NCBI GenBank assembly: GCA_021613375.1
Contig: CM038709.1
Coordinates: forward strand, 41,068,656-41,132,655
Length of the DNA: 64,000 nt
Source of the DNA: Megaleporinus macrocephalus
Lineage: Eukaryota > Chordata > Actinopteri > Characiformes > Anostomidae
Direction of reading: 5' to 3'
Part shown: piece after piece, positions 1-10,218 of the stretch
Layout: the number at the start of each line of letters is the position of its first letter
Position numbering within the stretch: the first letter of the stretch is position 1
The notes under the pieces: model-generated
Database searches by the model: none
Told to the model about the DNA's origin: nothing
Seen by the model: the letters and a program-made list of their open reading frames with translations, nothing else
Translations under genes and position numbers: made by a program

Positions 1-300
1 GCAGAAGAACACTTTTCCGAGTGGATGAATCTGATAAATGAAAGAGAATTCAAAGAGAACTCAGGGAAAGCTTGGTAAAGGACGTGTCTTCTGAGGATGT
101 GAGTGAACTCTGTCCACTATGGTCATCAAATCTTTCTGAGTATGCTGTGGATTTTGAAGGGGGTGCGGGACATGGTGTGAAAAACCCAATGCTTCTGTGC
201 TTAAACTCATTATTTCAGCTGGTAGTGTCCTAAAACTTTTGACTAAAACTTTTGAAAAACAGGCAGAAAGATAAATAGGTAATATAAGGATAGGCAGACA
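1..300. other. unannotated unique sequence at left edge
   Basis: Moderately complex DNA with no recognisable gene. A short open stretch at about 2-80 runs into GGTAAAG, which could be read as an exon end plus splice donor, but it is only about 25 codons and matches nothing I recognise. Confidence 0.4.
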
Positions 301-330
301 AATAGGCAGACATATAGTGTATATCTATAC

Positions 331-421
<91 letters not shown>

Positions 422-462
422 TACATAGATAGACAGACAGACAGATACATAGATAGACAGAC

Positions 463-537
<75 letters not shown>

Positions 538-558
538 TACATAGATAGACAGACAGAC

Positions 559-617
<59 letters not shown>

Positions 618-651
618 CTTATTGAATGATTGAAAGATAAATAAGTAGGTA

Positions 652-701
<50 letters not shown>

Positions 702-759
702 CGACAGATAGATAGAGAGATAGATAGATAGGCAGACAAACAGACAGACAGACAGATAA

Positions 760-796
<37 letters not shown>

Positions 797-813
797 TAGA
801 TAGATAATAGGTA

Positions 814-858
<45 letters not shown>

Positions 859-885
859 TACATAGATAGACAGACAGACAGATAC

Positions 886-974
<89 letters not shown>

Positions 975-995
975 TACATAGATAGACAGACAGAC

Positions 996-1074
<79 letters not shown>

Positions 1075-1108
1075 CTTATTGAATGATTGAAAGATAAATA
1101 AGTAGGTA

Positions 1109-1154
<46 letters not shown>

Positions 1155-1212
1155 CGACAGATAGATAGAGAGATAGATAGATAGGCAGACAAACAGACAG
1201 ACAGACAGATAA

Positions 1213-1249
<37 letters not shown>

Positions 1250-1266
1250 TAGATAGATAATAGGTA

Positions 1267-1303
<37 letters not shown>

Positions 1304-1320
1304 TAGATAGATAATAGGTA

Positions 1321-1361
<41 letters not shown>

Positions 1362-1375
1362 TAGATAGATTAGAT
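301..1375. repeat. GATA/GACA (Bkm-type) compound microsatellite with internal duplication
   Basis: More than 1 kb of alternating GATA and GACA tetramers with a few GATACATA variants. A non-repeat marker (GACTTATTGAATGATTGAAA) occurs at 616 and again at 1073, each followed by the same order of variants, so a 457-bp segment is duplicated in tandem. On the minus strand the repeat stays open in all frames because its length is a multiple of four with no stop, giving spurious Leu-Ser-Ile-Tyr frames. GATA/GACA satellites of the Bkm type are known from vertebrate genomes and are sometimes enriched on sex chromosomes. Confidence 0.95.
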
Positions 1376-2190
1376 GTTATGGTAACAGCTTGTAAACAGT
1401 CATTACCTGCATTTAAAATTAATGGAGGATGAAAAGACAGTAAACACCTGAGGCATGTTTCCACTGTGGTCTGCTGAAGCTGTTTAGAAGAACAGTAAAG
1501 GAACTGGAGGGGTTCATCCAGCAGATGACATTCAGCTTCGCCTCTCAGCTGTGACATACGCTGTCTGTTTACAGTCTCCTGTCATTCTAATGTGAACTGT
1601 CTGCTTAAGGCTTTTATGTTTGTGAATTTAATATTCTAACTCATAAAACTTCAATTAGACGTTTGTATCTTGTTCACTCATCTTTACTAAAGTGATCATC
1701 CTGGAAGTGACTGTGTATATGCAAGTGTGAAATTTATACATTCACATATCATCACTCTACATTTTCTATCTTTTCAAATGGCTTGGAAACAAATTTGTTT
1801 TATTGACTTACATTGAAAGCGAAGGAGAGCTAGTGTTTAGGAGGCACTTGTTTTGTTTGGACAGTGACGATTTACAGAAATGCAGTAGAAGAATGTGAAA
1901 CATCGTCTCTCAACACTGTCCACTGTGCTTTAAGTGGAATTCTCATCACCGCCATTGTGCGACTGGATGTGTGTGTGTGGGTGTGTATGTGTGTGTGTGT
2001 GTGTGTGTGCGTGTGAGTGTGTGGGTCGCTCGAATGCACACCAGCTGTTAAGATGTTTGTGAATGTGCAGGAGCTTCAAACACCTGCTGACTCAAAGCTG
2101 AATTTAGCTCCTAATCGACAGCTCCTTATTCAGATTTACCTTAGATGACGCAACAGACACACTAATATAACTGCTGCCTCATTTAAACGA
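1376..2190. other. unannotated sequence with a (TG)n tract
   Basis: Complex sequence without recognisable coding content. An interrupted (TG)n tract lies at about 1968-2030. Nothing else is supported. Confidence 0.5.
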
Positions 2191-2194
2191 GGGC

Positions 2195-2865
2195 TGATTT
2201 CCTTCTCTTTGCTCTCTCGTTCTTTTGTCTTTCTTTCTACATTTCCTCCCTTCTATCTCTCCCCCTTCCTTTATCCTATTCTTCTCTTTGCTCTCTCGTT
2301 CTTTTGTCTTTCTTTCTATATTTTCTCCCTTCTCACTCTCCCCCTTCCTCTATCCTTCTATCCTTCCTTCCTTTATCCTATCCTTCTCTTTCCTCTCTCG
2401 TTATTTCATCTTTCTTTCTACATTTCCTCCCTTCTCTCTCTCCCCCTTTCGTTATCCTTCTATCCTTCCTTCCTTTATCCTATCCTTCTCTTTCCTCTCT
2501 TGCTCTCTTGTCTTTCTTTCTACATTTCCTCCCTTCTCCCCCCTTCCTCTATCCTTCTATCCTTTATTCCTTTATCCTATACTTCTCTTTCCTCTCTCGT
2601 TCTTTCATCTTTCCTTCTACATTTCATCCCTTCTCTCTCTCCTCCTTCCTCTATCCTTCCTTTCTTTCACTTTCTCCAAAAAAGTCTTTCATTTTCTTGT
2701 TTTCTCTTTATTCTCCTCGTCCTTTGATCTGCTTTCTTTCTTTCCCATCTTTCCTGTTCTTCCTTTCTTTTTCTCTACATTCTCTCATTATTTCTCATTC
2801 CTTCATTCACTCTCTTCTTCCTTCCTCTGTTCTCTATGCATACCTCTCTTTTTCAGACACTACTT

Positions 2866-2906
<41 letters not shown>
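2195..2906. repeat. pyrimidine-rich minisatellite, about 100-bp unit, ending in (CT)n
   Basis: Almost pure C/T sequence on the plus strand. The marker ACATTTCCTCCC (or a close variant) recurs at about 2239, 2319, 2420, 2522 and 2619, giving five units spaced 79-102 bp apart. Each unit holds CTCTCTCGTTCTTT, TTTCTTTCTACATTT and CCTTTATCCTAT blocks. The array grades into (CT)n at 2866-2906. Open frames rich in Leu, Ser, Phe and Pro on this strand follow from the composition and are not genes. Confidence 0.85.
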
Positions 2907-2910
<4 letters not shown>

Positions 2911-3489
2911 CGTAAATAAACAGATGGAAATGTGAAGCAGGCCTGGTGTCTGAGGTTCCTCAGATGAACGAGTGTGTGGTAGTGGAACCCCGTAGAGACA
3001 GGTTATCACACAAGCAGACGGAGGGTTTTGTTTTTCGTCTCCACCTCAGATAAGCCATCGGAATGAAGGATGAAGGAGAAGTGGGGAGAACGTGAGTGAG
3101 CAGTGGAAAAAGGGGTTGGGGGAGTTGGTGGAGGGGGTTGGTTTTGGACACTTCTGAGAAATGTCTTATTATTTATGGATATGGATTATTATATAATACA
3201 TACTGCATTTATAAAACTGTGCCTCATTCTAGTTACATTTAAAGTACAGTTTGTTTTTCCTTCTCCTGTATAGGTAACATTTTGAGTTAGAGTTAGAGAT
3301 TCAACATTCAGTTTCAACAGCAGTGACACATGAGACTGTATAGAGACTGTACAATAGCCTCAGGCACCTAAGTTTATTGTTTAAAAACCTTTATCTTATC
3401 AATAAGTGTATGTTTACCAGTAAGAACACCAGATATCATTAGAACACATGTAAATAAACATAAATACAATACAGCATAAGTAAATAAAT
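2907..3489. other. unannotated sequence
   Basis: No gene, RNA or structured repeat recognised. The part after about 3160 is AT-rich. Confidence 0.4.
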
Positions 3490-3745
3490 CTATTATTGTG
3501 AGAGAAGTAGATCATTTCTTGAGCTCCAGTTTGAAGAACAAAGTGTAGTTCCAGATTTCTCCTGGACGCCCCAGACATTGTATGAATGTGTTCAGTTCCT
3601 TCAGCAGCAATCTTGATTTAGCTTAATGAAGTACTGAGCAGTCAAAGCAGGTATTAGATGAGAACTGTAAATAATACTGGGTTGTTTCCACAAGGAGAAG
3701 ATTGGAAAGGGTTCAATAAACACACTGATGTATGTAAAAGCACTA
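3490..3745 (+). repeat. dispersed repeat family E, copy 1
   Basis: Shares a long stretch with 49178-49347 in the same orientation, including TGAAGTACTGA, CAGTCAAAGCAGGTATTAGA, AATACTGGGTTGTTT and TATGTAAAAGCACTA. This copy has about 85 bp in the middle (about 3535-3625) that the other lacks. It ends beside (TA)n. The class is not identified; it lacks coding content. Confidence 0.8.
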
Positions 3746-3757
3746 TATATACATTTA

Positions 3758-3762
<5 letters not shown>

Positions 3763-3818
<56 letters not shown>
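3763..3818. repeat. (TA)n microsatellite
   Basis: About 28 perfect TA dinucleotides directly 3' of dispersed repeat E copy 1. Poly-Ile/Tyr frames across it are artefacts. Confidence 0.97.
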
Positions 3819-3821
<3 letters not shown>

Positions 3822-4323
3822 CAAAGTAATCGCTTATGAAATTATGCCGATTAGCGTAACGTGTGTCGTTGCATCTCAAAGATTGCCGCGCCCACTGAAA
3901 GCATGGATTTATCCGGAGCAACAGTGTGGTGCTCTGTCAGCTCTGCACAGTGGAGATGATCACAACAGTACAACTGCTATACACGAGACCTTGAAGATCA
4001 AACATCCCGTAGAGCTTCAACAACACAGCAGCAGGACAGCACCAGTTTACCTGTTTATCTTATTTTAGCAGATTATTTTAAGATTATTGACACATGTAAC
4101 ATGTTTCTTTCAGTAGTGTAGAACCTAAAGCTGTTCTCGATACCCCAGGAGCTTTAAAACACACATAGCTGCTTCTCAAATGGCTCTCTGCCAAAATATA
4201 TAGACCACAAACTGGCCGATATCTTGTCCATGAGGTGTGTAGGCTACGTATCCATTCAATACAGTCTATTGGTCTAGAATGGCCATGCGTTTTTCCTGAT
4301 GCTTCTGATGCCCCCGCCCCCCA

Positions 4324-4325
<2 letters not shown>
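3819..4325. other. unannotated sequence
   Basis: Complex sequence with no recognised feature between two (TA)n tracts. Confidence 0.4.

Positions 4326-4371
<46 letters not shown>
4326..4371. repeat. (TA)n microsatellite
   Basis: About 23 perfect TA dinucleotides followed by ATTT-type repeats. Confidence 0.97.
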
Positions 4372-4378
<7 letters not shown>

Positions 4379-4479
4379 TATTTATTTTTTGAACAACTGA
4401 CACAGTACACAGTACTAAGTTTACCAAACTATTTTCAGATAACTAGTTCAGTCTTTACAGTCTGCTAAAGTTGTAAAAG

Positions 4480-4511
4480 CGTGTAATTGTGTGTGTGCAT
4501 GTGTGTGTGTT

Positions 4512-4549
<38 letters not shown>

Positions 4550-4570
4550 TGTGCGCGAGTGTGTGTGTCT
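4480..4570. repeat. (GT)n microsatellite
   Basis: Interrupted GT run with TTTGTG and GCGCG interruptions. Confidence 0.9.
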
Positions 4571-5389
4571 AAAGGAAAATCTTGAGTCTTAACACACACT
4601 TAAACATCACTGAAGCACATATCCTACTATGCTCTGTCTCTAATTACCCATAGCGCCCAGACTGAGTCCCTCACATTAAACCCTTCAGAGCGCCGGCCCT
4701 GAACTAGCTCTAAACTCACCCTGCACTTCCATTTCCTCTCCCTCTCTCTTACTCTCTCTCCCTCCCTCTCTCTCTTTCTCCTACCTCCTTTTGTATAATC
4801 ACTGTCATTTGTTAAGATCACATGACGCAGGCTTGTTAGCATCCTGAAAAGTACAAAAACAAGAAAAAAAGAGAAAAGAAATGGGAAATAAATTACAGCG
4901 GGTTAAAGGCGTTTCACTCGTTCTACAGCTTTTCATAATTAAACTATTATTTCCTTCTTTAACTCTTTAACATTTATGCAAAAAAAGAACTCTCTTTAAT
5001 TTGCAGTGTAAAGGTGAATGGTCTGGTGACCCCTGACTTTTTTTTTTTTCTTTTTCAGTTTCTCGCTGCTGTCCTGCACAGAAAGCTGTTCTCCGGTTTG
5101 TGTGTGTCTTTGTCTGGACACACTGTGAATTAACAAAAAGGCATTTGTATTTAATGCATCAGTGAAATACTTTTTTAATTAACATTTAGAGTTAAGATAA
5201 AAAAAATACTTAAATATCAAGACTGGCATATTATTACAATATTTAATTGTGTTTAACAGTACTATTTATTTATTTAATTATTTTTCATTTATTTATTTAT
5301 TTATTTAATTATTTTTCATTGATTTATTTAATTAATTCATTTTCATTTATTTATTTATTTATTTCAGTTTAGTGCATCCAGAATGATGT

Positions 5390-5422
<33 letters not shown>

Positions 5423-5703
5423 ACCAGAATATTTGGTTTGGGAGCATTTCTATTTCTCCTATTGTATTTCTTTTTTTATTTTATTATTTTAATAAGGAGA
5501 TCATGTGATTTTTACAGTACACACATGTCCACTTAAAGCAAGGGTCAAGCTCACCAAAAATAAATAAATAAATGGTTCTGCATACAAATATTATTAATGC
5601 ATATTATCATTATCAAAAAAACTGAACAAGTATCTCCATTTATTTTTATTGTTGGTTAAGCTCATTTGAGTTCAGCTGCTGCTTCTTACATTGTCACATC
5701 TCA
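4571..5703. other. AT-rich unannotated sequence with short simple repeats
   Basis: Contains a CT-rich patch at 4730-4790, TTTA/ATTT runs at about 5270-5365 and (CA)n at 5393-5420. No gene recognised. Confidence 0.5.
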
Positions 5704-6120
5704 CACCATAATCGTTTCCAGTCACTGTCCATCCGTGCCCACTCAAAAGGGAATGGTCACTGCGTTATAAAAGCTGACCGCTTGTAGAGAGTGCAGGGCT
5801 GTGGGGCGAAATAAACGACAGTTAAGCAAAACAACAGTGATAACGTCAGGAAATTAGATCAAGTGGAGAAGAACCATATGACTTAATATGTCTAATTTTA
5901 CTATAAATACCATTTCGAGTAAGAAAGAAACTATAGAATGCCAAGCAATGTTTTCTTAAAATTCTCTAAAAGTTGGTAAAACCATTAATGTAAAAGAGCA
6001 CCAGCCCGATTCAAATTCTGTAAAAATAAATAAATAAATTGACAAATTGGATATACATGTTTTTCCATGGATAGTAACAATATACAGCTATGGAAATAAG
6101 ACTTTTGGAACTTGTAGTCC
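5704..6120 (+). repeat. dispersed repeat family A, copy 1 (5'-truncated)
   Basis: Matches 8430-8630 through CCATTCGTGCCCACTCAAAA-like sequence, AATGGTCACTGCGTTATA, AGCTGACC(A/G)CTTGTAGAGAG and GATCAAGTGG. Its 3' half matches the end of copy 3 (TTCTCTAAAAGTTGGTAAAACC, then ACAGCTATGGAAATAAG). All three copies lie in the same orientation within 4.4 kb. The family is not identified and shows no coding content or clear terminal repeats. Confidence 0.8.
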
Positions 6121-6159
6121 ATGCAGGTAACAGTTTTCCTTTAAACGCCCAGTTGTTTG

Positions 6160-6612
6160 GATTATTGTAAATCCCTCCTAGCAGGCATCAGCTCCTCATC
6201 GATCCACAAACTTCAGCTGGTTCAGCTCACCTTCTTACCCACACCCGCTCGCATCAGCATATCACACCCACTCTTCAACATCTTCACTGGCTTCTAGCTA
6301 AATATCTCTCAGATCCTCTGCAGCTAGACTACTTACAGTTCCTCCATCTAACCTCCACGGATTTGGTGGTTGAGTATTCTCCAGACTTGCTCCTCGCCTC
6401 TGGAACGCTCTTCCGCCACTGGTTAAACAGACGAATTCCCTCCTCACCTTTAAATCTAATCTTAAAAGCTATCTCTTCTCGCTGGCATACAATCTTCCTC
6501 AAGCTTGACTGTTCCTTCACTATTCCCTGTTCATGTGATCCAAAGTTGTTTTGTATAATCATTGTTTTAACTGTAAGTGTCTTTGGGTTCTTGAAAAGCG
6601 CTATAGAAGAAT
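6160..6612 (+). pseudogene. 3' end of a LINE (non-LTR retrotransposon), decayed reverse-transcriptase C-terminus
   Basis: Different frames give pieces typical of the C-terminal part of fish L2/CR1-like LINE proteins: THTRSHQHITPTLQHLHWL at about 6240-6296 (compare HITPVLxxLHWLP) and RLWNALPPLVKQTNSL followed by LTFKSNLKSYLF at about 6396-6480 (compare LWNSLP...FKSxLKTxLF). The frame shifts between the two blocks, so the gene is broken. It ends in TTGAAAAGCGCTATAGAAGAA and an (ATT)n tail, as LINE 3' ends often do. Only the last few hundred bases survive, which is usual 5' truncation. Confidence 0.7.
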
Positions 6613-6614
6613 AA

Positions 6615-6689
<75 letters not shown>
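6613..6689. repeat. (ATT)n tail of the LINE fragment
   Basis: About 25 perfect ATT units directly after the LINE 3' end. It probably began as the retrotransposon's own 3' repeat and then expanded. It produces poly-Ile and poly-Tyr frames. Confidence 0.9.
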
Positions 6690-6690
<1 letters not shown>

Positions 6691-7575
6691 CATGCTGTTG
6701 CATTATTTTAAGACAACAAATGCTCCAAAACATTTTACCTGAACTTATATTAAAAGAACTATAATGACATATATTAATATTCGTGCTGTCGGAACTAAAC
6801 CTTCTCTCCAAAATGAGAACTTTAAAGAGAAGGAAAAAGCATATTTTACTGTTAATGTAAGTCAATGGAACCAGACGTTCCAGTTCATTTTGGGCCATTT
6901 CTTTTAGTTCATTTATCTTAAAATAAAATAAAACAAAATCAAGTTTAGCAGGTATTTTCAAATAGTTTACAAAAAAACGAAAACATGAATCTCAAAATTG
7001 TACTGAACTGAATGAATGTGCTGATGTAACAGGCTTTGTTTCCAAGTCACTTTCCCAGCAACAATACAAACAGACTAGAATCCTTTGCTTGTTATGTACC
7101 TGTAAAATATACTATATAAATAAAGCTAAGTCTTTTTCTTTCTGGCCCTCTCCTGCTGCTTGTTAAGTCTGTAGGTCATTACTCACTGTCCAGTCACGCA
7201 CTCAGCAGGCCGCTCCTGTGGTCACTCGCTCCCCCGCCTGGCCACTGAAACTCCATCCACAGGTCTCAGGTTTCATCCAGGCTGGAGGTGCCGGGGCTGA
7301 GAGGCTGAGGGTGAGGCTGAGGATGGATGACTCTTCTGAGCTGGAAACAGAGGGAGTGAAGGGAGGGGACGTAGAGCAGGCTGGCCGGTCATCGGCTGTG
7401 CCGAGGTGGAGCAGGACTAACAGGAAAGGCTTCTGGAAGCATTAACATTTGGGCACTGGAATCATTCTCTGGGATCTAGTACAGCAGCACTGCTGGGACA
7501 GTGTCAGCGCTGGGCGTGGAATTGACCATCACCTTAAAATATCCAGCTAAGAGCTGATCTGTGGCCACAAGTATG
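6690..7575. other. unannotated sequence
   Basis: No recognised gene. An open frame at 7218-7445 (75 codons, plus strand) starts in GC-richer DNA but has no family resemblance I can name. A polyadenylation-like ATATAAATAAAG occurs near 7115. Confidence 0.4.
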
Positions 7576-7980
7576 TAGTGTAGTAGCAGTCTGCAGTTTG
7601 GGGCGTGGCCAGAGTGGTTTCTGACTACAGTTAATATAAACGTTAGCTAACCCAAACCCTCCTAGTCTGTTACCATAACAACACATTATACTAAAGCTGT
7701 TTTATTGTAGTATATATGGTCATCGTTGCTATTCGTTGTCTCCCATCACTGACCTCGCAATTACAGCTGACGCTAACTACCCGACGCTCCAACGAGGCGA
7801 GAGCTCGACTCAGTGAAGCTGCTGACTGCAGGATATTTCTTAACAGGCATTTCAACACAAGCCTTAACAAACCAACTAACCACCTAACAACCAGAGACAG
7901 TTGCTAACAACTAACAATAACAGTTTCCTCTTTTTCTGTGGTAACACGTCGCCCCATCCCCCCCAGTTCCTACGCCATTG
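7576..7980 (+). repeat. dispersed repeat family B, copy 1
   Basis: Aligns by eye with 17604-18072 in the same orientation: AGTAGCAGTCTGCAGTTTGG, GGGCGTGGCCAGAG, CTAACCCAAACCCTCC, TACCATAACAACACATTATA, CTACCCGACGCTCCA, GACTGCAGGATATTTCT and the C-rich end CCCCCC-GTTCCTAC. The 3' end, reversed, reads GGCGTAGGAACTGGGGGG, which resembles a hAT-like terminal repeat, but no target duplication was found. Confidence 0.8.
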
Positions 7981-8257
7981 TGTCCACAAAGCAACCAAGA
8001 ATGAAGGGCTAGAAGATGGACAACACAGATTGTGCCTCAACAAGTGGTTTCTGAAGAAGTGTCCAAAGGGTACCAGAGACTGCTTAACTTTTCATGCAAG
8101 GGTTTCCTTACCAGGTCATTTTCATGCATTTCTATTGGTCCATGCATTGTGAACAGTTGCTCGTCCAACCGCTACAGTCATGTGAAGAAGCTATAGATGA
8201 TGAAGGCTACCATGAGCAGAAGCTGCATTGAATTGAGCACGATGAAGGGACTGAACT

Positions 8258-8630
8258 CTTTTTGCTTTAAATATCTTTACAGACATATTTTAGGAGTAGC
8301 CAACGTAATTAGGACTAAACCGCTGTGCCACCTCAGCGTCATCCACTTTGCATCTCAAGCACACCACAGTTCGGGAGCACACTGTGCAGAGACATGTTTC
8401 AAGCGAGCTTTAGATTCGGCATCTCAGAAAAAAGCTATGCACCATAATCATTTCCATTCACTGGCCATTCGTGCCCACTCAAAAGAGAATGGTCACTGCG
8501 TTATACAAGCTGACCACTTGTAGAGAGTGTAGGACTGTGGTGCAAAACATTTGGCTTAAGCAAAAGAACAGTGATAACAAGCCAGGCAATAAGATCAAGT
8601 GGTGAGGAACCATGTGACTTGAGTCTTGCT
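8258..8630 (+). repeat. dispersed repeat family A, copy 2
   Basis: Shares TTTAAATATCTTTACAGACA, CTTTGCATCTC, CACCACA-GTTC-GGGAGCACA and AAGCTATGCACCAT with copy 3 (9604-10080), and the CACTGCGTTATA segment with copy 1. It leads directly into the L2-like tail at 8640. Confidence 0.8.
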
Positions 8631-8639
8631 AGGTATTGC

Positions 8640-8820
8640 ATTGTCTTTTTTCTAGGTATCAGCACTGGCCCTGTGTTTATGGCAGTGTTTGAGTTTAAGA
8701 TTAGTTTGGACTTAAACCTGTTCGTACTAGATAGAGATTCATACTCTAACTGAACACTAAGCACTTTTGTAAGTCGCTCTGGATAAGAGCGTCTGCTAAA
8801 TGCCGTAAATGTAAATGTAA
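8640..8820 (+). mobile_element. retroposon 3' tail, L2/UnaL2-like
   Basis: Contains the widespread fish sequence AAGTCGCTCTGGATAAGAGC followed by GTCTGCTAAATGCCGTAAAT and a short TGTAAA repeat. That is the stem-loop and pentamer-like tail shared by L2-clade LINEs and the SINEs that depend on them. The upstream 120 bp is probably the 3' UTR. A diverged reverse-complement tail occurs at 50738-50782 on the SINE there. Confidence 0.75.
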
Positions 8821-9603
8821 ATTATACGTCTTCTTATACTCACAATACTGTTATGAACCAATCAGGCTGTAACACAAAGTAAAATGAAAGAAGAAATGAA
8901 ATGAGTATGAAAAGACAAAACCACAGACTGAATTTGCCAAAAATGTATGATTTATATTGTATATATATTTTTTACACACAAGAAAAACACTAGAATAACT
9001 TCAGTGGTGACCTAGACCAACACAACAAACAAAACCCACACCAACTCCAAAGCAAACCAATACTTAGTAACAAGAAAACAAAACACAAAAACAAAAAACA
9101 AAAGACAAAACCTGTATCCCAAACTAAATGGCAGCCACCACCTACACCCAGTATTTTACTATTTACAGATATATATATATATTATATACAAACTATACAC
9201 AAGGCAATCAAGTTAAAGGGCTAGGCAAAATCAAGGTTGAGATCAGTACACAGCAAGTCAAACACAAATCAAATCACAACACAGTATAACAACAATCTCC
9301 TAAGACTAAATCTCTGGTGTCTTCTTCAGGGCTGCCATTTTAAAGGCCAGAGAAGACCAAGATCAGGGCGAAGTCAACAGGAATCAGGTTGGACAACTTG
9401 GGGTGGACTCACTGGACTGGTTCCCTGACTGGAGCTATAATAGATTGATAGACAGACAAACACATGGAGAGAACACCGAGACAGAAACCCAAGTACACAT
9501 CAAAATATCATTTAGACCTAGTTGCTATATTTGTTTTTTCAATTGTTTATTGAGGTGCATGTTTAAAACTGCCTTAAAACGAGTAAGATGGATAGATTTA
9601 ACT
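8821..9603. other. unannotated A-rich sequence
   Basis: A-rich DNA (9040-9110 is almost all A and C) with a short (TA)n near 9170. No gene recognised. Confidence 0.4.
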
Positions 9604-10080
9604 GTTTTTGCTTTTAAATATCTTTACAGACATCTGTTACAGACATTTTATGCCCAGAGAAGCCGGGCAGGATGAGTAGTGGCCCACGTAATAAGAGCTG
9701 CATCTTGCGTTCACCTTGCATCTGGGAATGCAAGAGCACCACACAGTTCTGGGAGCACATAATGCAGAGCCATTTTTCAAAGGAGCTTTGAATTCGGCAA
9801 CATTTGAAAAGCTATGCACCATGATGGGACCAGCTGTTTCCATTCACCGGCCATTCGTGCCATTGTGTTATGCAAGCTGACCACTTGTGCTGACTTGCAG
9901 GATCATGGGTGAAACGTCAGCCATGTAAGAAACTATTGAGCCAAGATCAGATAATATCAGATAGAAAATCATGTTTTCTTGGGCATGTTTCTCCAAGTTC
10001 TCCAAAAATTGGCAAAACCACTAATATAGAGGAGCTTTTTATTTTACAGCTATGAAAATAAGGCTTTTGGTACTTGGTAG
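9604..10080 (+). repeat. dispersed repeat family A, copy 3
   Basis: The most complete of the three copies: it contains the 5' part shared with copy 2 and the 3' part shared with copy 1 (CTCCAAAAATTGGCAAAACC, ACAGCTATGAAAATAAGGCT). A middle block differs from both. Confidence 0.8.
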
Positions 10081-10218
10081 ACATTTAAAAATTAAGACTC
10101 TTCAGGAGTTCTTTAGCAAAGAAAATGGTTCTAAATACAACCATTAATCCTTTGTATGATTACAGATCTTCAGTTTGATGTAATGTTCTCTATCATCCTT
10201 TTTTGAGAAAGAGGCTAA

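Noticed and set aside
1..80. Terminal exon-like stretch followed by GGTAAAG
   Set aside because: Only about 25 codons, with no partner exon or recognised domain; left as unsupported.
230..1557. Long minus-strand frames rich in Leu-Ser-Ile-Tyr-Cys
   Set aside because: They are translations of GATA/GACA repeats, which lack stops in these frames; no start context or domain.
2209..2915. Several long plus-strand Ser/Leu/Phe/Pro frames
   Set aside because: Pure C/T sequence cannot encode stops; the frames reflect composition, as do those at 23.3-25.8, 26.7-27.9 and 56.1-57.0 kb.
6551..6742. Poly-Tyr and poly-Ile frames
   Set aside because: Produced by the (ATT)n tail of the LINE fragment.
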